From assembly GCA_013398055.1 (NCBI GenBank), contig VZRS01009616.1, positions 372,001-436,000 of the forward strand: a DNA stretch of 64,000 nucleotides. Reading direction: 5' to 3'. Made by a program: the position numbers and the translations under genes. The notes under the pieces are model-generated. The model saw only the letters and a list, made by a program, of their open reading frames with translations. It searched no databases and was not told the DNA's origin. Position 1 is the stretch's first letter. Each line of letters begins with the position of its first letter. This DNA comes from Ifrita kowaldi (lineage: Eukaryota > Chordata > Aves > Passeriformes > Cinclosomatidae). Shown here one piece after another: positions 1 through 11,300 of this stretch.

Positions 1-3000
1 AAGGTTTATTTATTGCTAAGCAGAATCATCTTGAAACTGGTAACAGGGTAGAGAGAAATGCAATTTCCATTCCTGCAGATGTGTTGAAGATCTTGCTTGT
101 TGCACTGTGTTAAATCCAGTTTCTTGCCAGATTAAGGGGGGCTAATCTTTGCACACACAGTTGGTGTTTCATCCTAGTATCTACCAGTATTTCAGGAGGG
201 AAACCCATTGCTGCAATTAGGCTTACACATGGCTATTTTTGTCTGCCATTTAAGCTCCACCAGCCCACCTGGCAATTTGACCTGCAGGTGCCTTACACTG
301 AAGCTGTCGTCCTTCATGTGGCCTGTGCTGACTAAGATAGGTCACTGTCAGTTTATAGCTGGGGTGGGGAAAATTTAGTGCTCTGAGTATCCGAGGTCAT
401 GCATTTTTACAGTGGACATGGCAAAAGCAACTCTTCTGTTGTGGTGGTCCTTTCTTCTAAGTCTCAGAAGAAAGGCATATTTTAGGGAGAGTATGGTAGG
501 AAGCTTTAACCTGGAGTGATTATTGTCTCAGTGACACATTGACAAAATTGGTATTCTGGAAAATGTGTACAGATTTGTCTGTGTGGGGCTCTTCCATGAA
601 ATTTGGTAGCACAGGCTAACTTTCTCTAGCTTGCACTGCATTTTATTTAGCAGGCCTGAATGGGGCAGCCTTGCTGATGGTAGAAAATCTCCATCAGCCC
701 TGTTTCGAAGCCGCTGGGCAATATTCCAGGCTGCGTTGAAGAAATCCTGTTAAATGTTTTCACCCTGTAGTGTCAGACTTGCATCATTTGAAAACAGGCC
801 GAGCCCATACACATTTGACAGTACCTCTGTTGGGTCTGCCACATGGGATTTAATCTAGCAAGTGACCCAAATACGTGCACTAGAAGAACAAGTGTAAGTA
901 CGCTGGGGAAAATTACTTGCCATCTGTCTCCTTGTTGTGTGTGTATATTTGATTTTTAATTTACGTCTGTGATTTTTATGGCCCCTCTTTGTCGTCTTCT
1001 CAATTTTTCAGCTCCAAGTGCACCTCTCCAGTTTACAGGTAGCTGCAATCTTCTGAATTCTAGGAGTGAGGTTAGTGATGGGGAGACAGGGACTTGTGTG
1101 CTTTCTCTGTAGTGTTTTCCCTTTGGCCCCTCTGCTCCATCTTCTGCATGCTAATTTCAAACTACCATAAAGATAATTTGTATATGAAACATATTTCATA
1201 TACAATAAAATATATAAAGATATATAAAGGAACTTTAACATTTTCATAAAGGAATAAAGGTAACTCGGAGAAGATGCCTGAATAACTTAGCCTTTGTAAT
1301 AAAGGTTTGTAGTTGAGTTAGTGTTGTAGCTGAGTATTAACCAAGTGAACCAGTTCCTGATTATCTAATGGGATGAACCCGGCACAATAATATTCTGTTA
1401 ATACCAGTTATTTTTAAAATGCTGAACATAACCTAAGTATGTATTTGGCTTTTGATTTAAAAATGGTTTCTGCATAAAAAATTATGTTGAATGAAACACT
1501 TTGATCAACATGTGAAATCTTAGTTTCATCAAAATATCGGTGGGTGGTTTGTTTGGGTTTTTTTTTACATTTAAGATGCTGTAGTATAGAAATTTTAGAA
1601 AGCAAGAAAGAAATTATGTCCCCACAGGCTTTATTTTAAGTTTCTTGTTGCATATGTAGCACTAACATAAAGCATGTCATTTCTGGTAGCCGGTTCAGAG
1701 AATAAGTTCATCCCCGTTAGCAGATGGACAGTCTCCCTGAGTCACTGATGGGATGCGCCTCATCTGCAGGAAGTTCTTCCAGCACACAATGGAGTTACAA
1801 ATTCAAATGATCGACTTTCTCCAACATCTCCCATATGTATTCCAGCTGCACTTCTGAATCCTTGAAGTTTGCCAGAGTGAAAGTCACTGAAAAGGCTCAG
1901 AAGTATCTCATCTCAATTTGTTAACCATCTGATAGCTGCAAGAGTGATGAATTAGAGCTTCTTTGCTTCCCTCATCTGGAAGTTTGCCCTTCCCTTGTTG
2001 TTTGCTGCTAGTTTTTTTTTTTTTTATTTCTTTTTTCTGTGAAGTTGACTGAATCAGACTTTGCTGTTTGTTTATGGAGTTTCTTTCTTTAGCTGAAATA
2101 TTTGATGCTGAAACTGATGCAAGACTGCTGGCAACCCGTGGTGAGAGTTGCTCCAAATACACAGTTGGAGAAACAGACTAAATCTGAAGGCAGAGATGCT
2201 TAGTGTTATTGTTACTTATGTAAACGTGAATCTGTTCTTTGGGCCAGTGTTTTATGTTAGATTTTTAAAATATTTTATTTCTAAATATTTTATAGGCTTT
2301 ATTCAGATTTTAGGTTAACTGTTTTTTTTGGAAAAGAAGCCTTTTTTAACTGTCCATTTCCTTCGCTGTTCTTTTAACCCTAATTTTTGTCTGAAAGGTG
2401 GAAGCATTTTATCTGAAGACCCGAACCTTAAGCTGAAAGTTTTAAAATAAATTTTGGAATTTCTCTTGATTGTGGAAGCCTGTTGCTTTGCTTTGGACTT
2501 GACAACCTTTGACCCCCTTCGCTTTTCCACTTGGGGCGACTGATCATATAAACTCACCTTATTTTCCTTTAGAGTGGGAGCTTGTTCTGTGGGCAGGTTA
2601 AGTCAGGATGGCAGTAGGATTTCATTTCACGTATACTAGATCAGGTTCTTATCCTGTCTCAGGATAGTCATCCAGACTTAAAATGTGTTATTTTTTGTGT
2701 GGGCAATCCCTCCCTAGTAAGAAGGTGTAAATTTTGCCATTTCTTTCCCAGTGTTACCCTCTGCAGAGCTCCATACTAAACCATTTTTCCCCAAAGGCCA
2801 GCCTGTTGGTGAATGAAACTCGAAGAGTCAGAGGAAAATGTTTTTTTGGAATGACATCCTAAATATTACTTAACGTGTCAACACTACTGCTCAGTTTGTT
2901 ACTTCAGGACAGTTGAAATATTTTGTGGACCTGTGAATGGCTTATGACAGATCTCCAAAGGCAGCGACATGCACTTGGCTCTGTCTTCAGAGGATGCTTC

Positions 3001-3664
3001 AGGCTAGCACAGGGTTGCTGCTGTTTGTGTATGACAGCTGATTGTGAAACAAAGAAGCAAGCTGGCTCACTGGGGCAGCAGCCAAGGATCAAGTAATCTG
3101 TCAATCTCTGTTTTACTTCAAGGAAAAAGAAAATTGGTAAATCCAACTGTTCGAAACTGATAAAATTTTGTGACCCAGCCTCTGTAACTGGGGAAGGTTT
3201 GTCGATGATGCTTCAGTGACCATTCCTGGCCTCATTAAGCTTTGAGAGGGAGAAAAAGTAAAAGTGGCTTCTCTGAATACTAATCCTTGTGTTCCCTAGG
3301 ACACTTTGAATTACTCTGTTAGCCTTCATTGTCCTAGTGGCTTCATGAGAAAATTTTTCAAGAATAGTGGCAGGTTTCAGTTGGAGATAAATAATGCTTG
3401 CTTACTGTCTTCAAGTCCCTTATTTCCTCTACCTCTTCATCTTTTTAATTGCTTTTTGTTCTATTGGAAATATTGTGCTTTCAGCGTAAGGTATTTTGTC
3501 TTCTATATCTTGATTATTTTGATTTTTTTTTTGGTCCAGTGGTTTATTTAAGTGACCCATATTAATGCTTCAAAAACTAAGAATCAGTGTAATCTGTAAA
3601 ACACTGTGGGTGTATATGCTATCATTATGTACAATAGCAGAATTGTGTTGTATACTAAAATTTG
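1..3664. other. Non-coding unique DNA, no gene recognised
   Basis: This stretch is moderately AT-rich with few CpGs. Both strands hold only short open frames (about 85 codons or fewer), and none resembles a known domain. The frame on the minus strand at 1908-2162 owes its lysine run to a T14 tract at 2012-2025, so it is not evidence of a gene. An AT-rich patch lies at about 1180-1225, and the 11-mer aaatattttat occurs twice at 2268-2293. No CR1 or other interspersed repeat was recognised. Intron or intergenic DNA is the simplest reading. Confidence 0.7.
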
Positions 3665-3905
3665 AGACTACGCCTTTTTTGTCATCTTTCTTCCAACAGA
3701 GAGCTGGACAGGCTTGCCATTAGTCTGCCGCAAAGGCTCCTTAATATATTCGCGGGGGTCACTGTTGACTGCCTCAGATCATTTCCTTCTCTCCAGGATT
3801 TAAGCACATTGGCCTCAGCAGCGTTCCCAGTCCCAGCTGGCCCAGGAAGCCAGAGACTGACAGATAATTGAACGTGGATTTTCTGTATGATGGTGCAAAC
3901 CATTG
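3665..3905. other. Candidate conserved element or cryptic exon
   Basis: This block stands out from its AT-rich flanks by keeping about six CpGs in some 220 bases, including a tcgcgg core near 3750, and by its balanced composition. At its left edge a pyrimidine-rich stretch ends in 'ttccaacag' at about 3700, which resembles a splice acceptor. The plus frame then stays open for about 57 codons (reading ELDRLAISLPQ...) before a stop at 3869-3871. I do not recognise the peptide, and there is no clear donor that would make an internal exon. It could be a conserved regulatory element, a lncRNA exon or chance. The call rests on visual composition only; no alignment was possible. Confidence 0.25.
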
Positions 3906-4124
3906 TTTCTAGATGACTGGACTAGTCTGTGGAATCCCGTGTTATTCACCAATTTGTCAGTAGACCCAAAAAGCCCTGCCCTGACCTCTGACCTGGGGTT
4001 CAAGGGAGGACAGGTTTTTCTGAATTTAGCATCCTGTGTCCAGGATGGGTGTTTCTGAATTTAGTGTTACTCTAGGCTGTTTTGCTAATGAGAGGCTTGT
4101 GTGATTTTTAGCTCCTACATGTTT

Positions 4125-4260
4125 TAGTCAGCTAGTCCAATTCGCGTTCCGGGGAACAACGCAGTAATTGGTAGCAGAACTCCTGCTGTAAAGTCTCTGC
4201 CAGTGCCTGGATGCTATTTTCATGCAGCTTGGTAATTTGCGTACTTAAATCCTAAAAAAG
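4125..4260. other. Candidate conserved non-coding element
   Basis: A short block with about five CpGs in 130 bases, clustered in the stretch around 4141-4160 (ttcgcgttccgg, aacaacgc), followed by a TAAT-type homeodomain core (gtaattgg, about 4165). CpGs are sparse in the surrounding several kilobases, so their retention suggests either constraint or low methylation. There is no open frame of note. The regulatory role is inferred, not demonstrated. Confidence 0.2.
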
Positions 4261-7200
4261 GACTTGAAGTCTCAAAACAGGGTTGCTATTCAGTGACCAA
4301 AATTGTCATGGAAACAAACCCACTCAACAGCAGCCTGAGCCCTCTGAGATCTCTGTCCAGTCTTCTCTTCTCACCTCTGTGGCTTTTTACATATAACAGT
4401 TAATAATTGATGCTGGGCCCAGGAAGGAGACTCCAGTGTGCCACTTGCCCATCATTGCTGTAGAAGACCTGCACCCAGTGCTTAGGTGGGAAACCAGTCT
4501 CTGACCTAATAAAATACTAAACTACTAAAACTACTCTCTGAAATACCTAAGAGATACACCACAAATGTTTATCTGCAGCCTCAACTTAGGGACAGCATTT
4601 AATTTCAGTAGTGTTTCCAATTGCTTGACTACCTTCTCTAAGTGTAACTTGAGTTAACTGCTTTTCTAAGATTTTTCTCTCCCTCTGATACAAGGGAATG
4701 TAGCTCAAAGTTGGATGGCTCTGTGAATCGGCTACTTTTATTTAGGAGGGGGTGCCTGGCTACGTGCATGGGCTTCCAATGTTATGATGCATCAGGATTT
4801 CCTTTGCAGCATCCAGCCTCCAGTTTCTATGCAGGAATATTTCTCAGTTGATGCTTTTTAAAATAGTTTTTTTGTTTTCTCAGCAACTATTGAAGCTGGT
4901 AATGGTTATTTACTTTGTTACTAAAAAATGCACCATGGAGTTCCAGTGTATGAATAAAGCATTAAGAAATATTCTTCCACTGAAAATAGTCTCCTGGAGT
5001 TGATGTTTGGAGCAGTTTTAAGGTGACATAATTACTTAATGGGGGCAGGAGGAAAACCCCCTGAGTCATTGGATGTTGTCCATTACAAAGGTCTTAAAGA
5101 ATTAAGGAAAATTAAAACCTGTCTGTAGATAGGGGTCAGCCAAGCCCTTTATTGTGGAATATCACGGTTAAAACCAAGCCCTGAAATCCAGCCAACTAGC
5201 ATGAAACTGTTTGCTTTTGTCAAAGTGCCCCTTGATATGTCTTCATCAAGATTCCAACAGGAGATTTAAGACTTCAGGAGGATGCCAGCTTGTGTGTAGA
5301 AAAGATTGGTGTGCTGAAGTTGCCTCTGGAAGGTAGGCAGAGGAGGTTTGTTCCATTGTCATTTAAATTGTTAATATTCAGTGTGTGGCTGGTGTTGGAA
5401 CCATGTGTGTTGCAGTAATTCCTGAGCCTGCCTTTGTGCCTGGAGTGTTTCCCAGAGGTGTTTCGTGGCATGCTCAGAGTTAAACCTGCTGTAAGTGAGG
5501 TTGTGATTTGTTGAATTGAAGTTCTTTACTATATTAAAGCCTATAAACTTGACAGGCTTTTGGTAGACACTTTGCATTGAAACATGCAATTCATTGGATT
5601 AGAAAGTAATAACCAACATCTTGGAGGCAAATTGGGGAGAACTGGAATTCTTAATCCAGGATAATTTGATTTTTCTTTCTTTGCAAATGTCTGATTTGTT
5701 TCAGGTCTCTCACATGAAATCCTGAACTGGGAATTAATCTCAAAAGTTTGCCACTTCTGTGACTTTAACTTTGGTTTCTCCAAGTCTTTTGTGTGTGTGT
5801 ACAGTTTGATATTGTTTTCAGAGTGTGTTTTCAGTGGTGGACCTTTGAAAAGATGTGGGAGGATCTTGCTGCCCAGTGTTCAAAGCAGCACATTAAATAG
5901 TACGCTTAAAAATCTTCCTTTTGAAGCACACAATGCCTGTGCCTTTATAGGCTGTTCAGTAGTTTCTCCTCTACAGACTGGTCCTGTTGGTACTTTTAGT
6001 CTTTATGTGATACTATAGCACTTTGGAAACATTGGAATGTTCTTAGTTTCATTTTACAGCCTGTCAACTTTCCTGGGTCGGAATCAGTTATGTTTGGCTG
6101 GCTCTTTTGTTTGAGGGGACTTGTACTGGGCTGCTTTGAGAAGAGGATTAGGTCCAGTTGGAAATTCAGATGAGATGCCTGCAGTCACTTCTGGCCACTA
6201 GAGTAACTTTCCTAAGTTTTCTATTTCCAAAAAACACTGTGGATTTCTCTTAATGAAGTGGAAGGAACCCACATTGTGTTGAATGTGACTCTGTGGGTGG
6301 AATTTGTAGCTGTTGTTCTGTAGGTTATGAACTTTCTGCTATATACTCTTTTTTTCATGCTTCATATGCTTTTTAAAAATACATTTTTTCTTTTAAAATA
6401 AAAATATATTTGAAGGAACACTGTGCCTTGTTTTATACTCTCATTTCCAACAGTTATGTGAAAGTGCTGTCATGCTTTCTCTTGCATTTGATACTGTATT
6501 TATTTGATATTGCTACTTAGTGTGGCAACAGTGTTGATTGTTTTAATATTTTAGTAAGAAGATGAAGAAATTAGACTCACATTTGAGGCAGGATCTTAAC
6601 AAGCCTTATTTTGTGTGTTACACATCAGCACTCTAGATACCACTAAAATGAGAAGAATATTTGTGTCCTGGATTAAGCCTCTCTGTATTGGCCCATCTGA
6701 CCTTTTTGGTGCCGGAATTTAAGTTGGTGAACCATCTTGGGCACCTCTCTGAAATGATTTCTGAGGCTTGGTTTGGAAGTCTGGTTTGTGAGTCTCTAGC
6801 ACGGTTGCTCCCATTCTGCCATCCTTTCTTTGGCGTTCCAGGCCTCCTTCCAGCTCCCATGCTGAAAAGAAACACTGTACAGTTCCTGGGAAGATACTTC
6901 TAGGTACGGTATGCATGTATCTATGTATTTCCTTACTGCAAAATCTTGAATTATAGCAAGAATTTCCTTGTAATAAATTCCATGAATTTTTGGTATATGT
7001 GTTTCATTTTCTTCGAACAGTTTCAGTTGCACTTGAGGAAACTTTTAAAGGTTGTTTTGTTTGTGGGGGTTGTTTTCTTCTTTTTGAGAAAGGAAAGAGG
7101 GTTGCTCTGGCAAAATTAGCATTAGTTGCAGAAGAAAAGTTTCCTTTTCTAACCAATTATTTGTAATTAAACTTCTGCTCTCTTACATTTTTATAATTAA

Positions 7201-8202
7201 AGGAGAAGAAAACTTAGGCTTTTTAAATCACTTTGATCTGAATTAAGGTTCCAGTGCCAAAAATATAATTTAAATGCTGCATGGTTGTATAAATAAAGCC
7301 TGCTGAAAGAAAAAGTTCTAAGAGAATAATGAAAAAATTGAACCAATTAAAATGGCATTTTTGTGTCTAGCAGCTCTTATTTTGTAGCACAAACAGTTCT
7401 TTATAGCTTCTTTGTAACACCAGTGTACTTGAATAAATTTTCTATTTTTGTGAAAAGATGTAGTTATATGTTCTATTCAATTTCGCAGTACATTGTTCAT
7501 CTCTTGCATGTAAATCACTTGGCTTGTTAAAAACGTTAGTATTTCTCTTTAATAAACATCACTCTTCTGGAGAGCTCTCAAAATGCACTTTTATCCAGAA
7601 GACGAAAGGCTTAAGGATGGGGAAAGGCCCCAAAGAAAATGGTTCCTCACGTTGTTGCACTCACGGTAAAAAAGCCAAGCCCAAGCTGGATCACCTGGAG
7701 TTCTGTCTGTGCTGCTGTTTGCTGCCAGGCACATTCCTGCTCTACTGGCTGTGGAAAGCAGCTCCTGCTATGGAGATGGTTGTGGTGATGTGGCTTATGG
7801 AGTATGGCTGGCAGGTGAAGCCTCAGATGGGTGCCTGCTGCACCTGAATGAGCCTGGGGCTGTGTGTCAGGATGGGCCCTGGGTGATGGTGCAAGTCACT
7901 GCATCTCTTACTGCTTTGCTTCTTCCCTCCCCGTTCTTGCTCAGTATGTGATGGCAAACTTGGGACAGCTGAAGCCGCATCTTTGGTAGGTCTGCTGTGC
8001 TGGATGGTTCCGTGTGGCTCAAGCCTTCATAAGGGTGCCTGGCTATTCTGAAATGATGGCTTGGGCTTAAAGAAAGGAACTTGTTTTATATACCTTCCCT
8101 TTCCCCAAGAACTGTGAGCTGTCTAGATGCTGCTTAGCCAGAGGAGTTTTGGTTTCTCTGGAGTGTGTTTTGCTGTAGCAGTGTACTTGCTTTAATTAAA
8201 AG
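4261..8202. other. Non-coding unique DNA, no gene recognised
   Basis: No exon or mobile element was recognised. Frames on both strands overlap one another, for example several of 65-80 codons between 6630 and 7030, which is typical of chance. The part from about 7600 to 8040 is visibly GC-richer and CTG/TGG-rich, and carries a 107-codon plus frame (7524-7847) with no recognisable motif. AT-rich stretches surround 6360-6420 and 7180-7460. The possible polyadenylation signal at 6397 is listed separately. Confidence 0.65.
6397..6440 (+). promoter_or_regulatory. Possible polyadenylation signal
   Basis: An AATAAA hexamer at 6397-6402 sits in an AT-rich run. About 18 bases downstream is a possible CA cleavage site, followed by a GT/T-rich element (ctgtgccttgtttt, 6421 onward). 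This is the usual spacing of a vertebrate mRNA 3' end. The upstream 900 bases are T-rich and lack repeats, which would fit a 3' UTR, but no coding exon is seen upstream. AATAAA is common by chance in AT-rich DNA, so this is weak support only. Confidence 0.15.
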
Positions 8203-8370
8203 GCTAGAGAAGTTGTGGAGAGTCTCCTTCTCTGGAGGTAATCAAAACCCACCTGGACACAATCCTGTGCAACCTCCTCCAGGTGAACCTGCTTTATTTA
8301 GATGGAGTGGTGTGGGTCTTGGACTAGATATCCTCCAGAGGTCCCTCCCAAAAGTAGCAATTATATGAAC
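8203..8370 (+). mobile_element. CR1 LINE 3' tail, old copy
   Basis: This is the 3' end of a CR1 non-LTR retrotransposon in sense orientation, severely 5'-truncated. Visible CR1 landmarks in order are 'gttgtggagagtctcc', 'caaaacccacctggac', 'cctgtgcaacctcctcc', 'aggtgaacctgcttt', 'ttggactagat' and 'ctccagaggtccctccc'. The tail degenerates to 'attatatg' at 8360-8367, where active elements carry an ATTCTRTG octamer. Substitutions and small indels relative to the remembered consensus indicate an old insertion. As usual for CR1 there is no poly(A) tail and no clear target duplication. The left boundary is approximate. Confidence 0.9.
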
Positions 8371-11300
8371 ATTTCACTAAATCTGTTTTGTTTAATGTTG
8401 AATGAGTAGATTTCTATGTGTTCCAAGCAGAACCCGGGATTACCCTGATGGAGTTGAGTAACTGGAGTTTTATGCCTGACTGATACAGGTTAAAAGCAAA
8501 AGGAAGGATTGAATGTCCAGTGAGCAAGGAAGCTAGTTGGTCCTCTCTAATTTAGGGCCTGCTTCTAGTACATGACAAAAGAAAATAGGATATTAATGAA
8601 AAAAGTGATGTTTATATGTTAACAAAACTGATCTACTAAAGTACTACAGTAAACCTGTGAGAATTTTCAGGAAACTTTTCTCCTCTAGGGGACAGTCAGC
8701 TCTTTCTTCCATTTTTTTCCTAAATGTTCCGTTTTCAATCAATATGAACAATCATGTCCAAGAACGATTAAAAGCCACCTCATTTAGGGGCTAGGCAAGT
8801 GTGTGGTGAGGTGAGGAAAGGATCCCACAAAGAAGAAAGGCATTAAGGAATACTGGCTTTCACCGATTTGTGTGCCACATACCTAGTCTGCTAGCTTGCA
8901 ATACTAATAATTATTAACATTTGGTGTTTTACTCTTGAAAAATGATGAAGATGCTGACTGATACAGGAATACCTGTAGCGTTTTGTCCATATATCACTAA
9001 GATAAGTGTTAACCCTCTTGTAATTCTGAGCTGTTGACTTGATATGTGTGGAAATAAACTAGCTTTTCAGGAAAAAAGGCTTGCTGCTCTTTGCAGCTCT
9101 AGATCTTGGTGCTGCTTGATGACAGTCTTGGAGAAGGAGGCTTCCCTAAGCAGTCAATTTGGGTAGTACAGATGTACAGGTACCATGGTGATGAGTGTCA
9201 TACATGTCTCGAAAGGCTCTGATGCAGTAGCTTGGCGCAAGGTACCACCCTGTTAGGCACAGTTCCTAGGAACACATGCTGTGTGTGATATTTCAATCTA
9301 CCAATTTGGCTCTGTGCTTGGCTTGTTCTGAACACCTTGCAGACTGAAATTTGTAGATTTTGTTGAGGTTCTCTGTGTTGTAGCTTGTTGTAGGCAGGGA
9401 GTTTCAGTTTGTGTTCGCACTATGCTCGCTAATTGTAAATGATGTGAAAAAGCACAGCAGTTCATTTTATAGCAAGAAGATTTAAAACTCAGTTTCTTCC
9501 TACTGAATCCTAATGTTAGGGTACTGTTTTCTGAATAAGTAGAATGACTCTAAAGCATAAAAATAAAGAACTAAGACACAGGTAAATGTAAGTATGGGAA
9601 ACATTACAGGATTCCAGAATAAAGAGTTATTTTATTAGTGCCTATCCCTCAGTCTTTCTGTAAATATTTAAGGAACAATATAAGTGATGTGGGTGAGAAT
9701 TTTCAGTAATGAGTGTGATTGAAATAATTTATAATTTTTTTCCTGCTTGTCTTGTGTAATTAAAACAATTCTGCTCCAAAATGCAAATTGCACTGGATCT
9801 TAGTATGGGCAAGGATCTAAGGACCTCTGTTCTTTGTGTAGCATAGTAGGAGTGATGGCTGAAGGTTTTTGCTTGAATAAGGACACTGAGAGCACTTTAT
9901 TTTGCATACTTCTTTGAAGATAAGAAATCGTGGGGAAACATCTGTGTGTAGAATACGGAAATGTACGATGTTGTGCTTTATGTGCTGCTGTGTGCTATAT
10001 TAGTGGAGAGTATTTGTTTTCCATCATCATTTTTCTTGGACCGAAATCCTGTATAAAGTGCATGAGGTAGTAGAGAATGATCCTGTTAAGGAATAGCAGA
10101 AACTGTGATAATTCTAAGCATGAATCTGAAATTGTACCAGTTAGTCCTTTGCCAAGAGTAAGTGAGCACACTTGCAGAGTAAGTGCTCAAGGAAGACTGC
10201 TTGTTATGCTGTATTTTGTGTTGTAAAATGCAAAAGAACCCTTTTCATAACAGGATGGTTGCATTTAATATGCATACTTAATTGCACATAAAACTATATA
10301 TATATATAACTATATATATACACACACACACAAAATAAAAGACGTAATTTTTCATCCCATTTATACTCGCATGCTATATTATGTCTGTACCTGCAGTACA
10401 GGTCATGGATAAAGTGAAGGGCTGGACCCTGCAATCAGTGACTCTTCCAACAGAGTGATTAAATTATTATCCAGTTATGCCCTTGGGAGTTTCTGAGCTT
10501 ATAAATATAGTAAACAGTATGATAATCAGAAAAAGTAAATTGGTTTTTCTGTGTTTAGGGAGTCCTTATTTCTTTAGTCATTGTTCTGAATTTCATCAGG
10601 AGCTGCTAAATTCTTACTTTCTGCAGCAAAGCATCTCTTCTGACTTTGCAATATTTGGGTTTCCTTTTTTTCTGCTGAAGGTTAGAAGTTAGCTACTTGG
10701 GTCATCTTACTATCCATGTTTTAAAATAAAACTAAATGAGGAACCAAATGCAGAAATTATATTTCAGGTGTTGCTTGAGGAGCTGAGTAAACCTTGATTT
10801 AATTGAATTCAATTTAGATTGGTTGAATATTGCTGCTGTTCTAATTAAAGGGAGAAAACTGCAGCTTACTAATCCAGTTTTCTTGTACCTGCCTAAAATT
10901 TATTCTTTTTTGAAGTACAAATGAACAAGTGAATTCTTCAGCTGAGCAAAGTCAGTGTTTGTGCCTAGACAATCATGCATTAACTGTTTCTTGCTTACTG
11001 GCATGGAAAAAAATGAGCAGATTGGAGAGGATGGATACCCTGTTTAGTAATATTCAAAAAGAAGAATAAATATGATCTAATAGTCTGCTTTAGTGATGAT
11101 CTGTTTATTTTGTCCTAACTTAGTTAAAATCAAAAGAAAAGCAAATAATTCTGTAGGTCTGATGTGCTAGTAAGAGATAAAATGGCCGCGTATGCTTTGG
11201 CTTTGCAGTTGGGACTTCAGTTTTACAAACACTTGGACATGTGTTCAGCTTTTCAGATGTAAATAGTCCCATTAGATGAAATCTGGGTCTAAATGGAATC

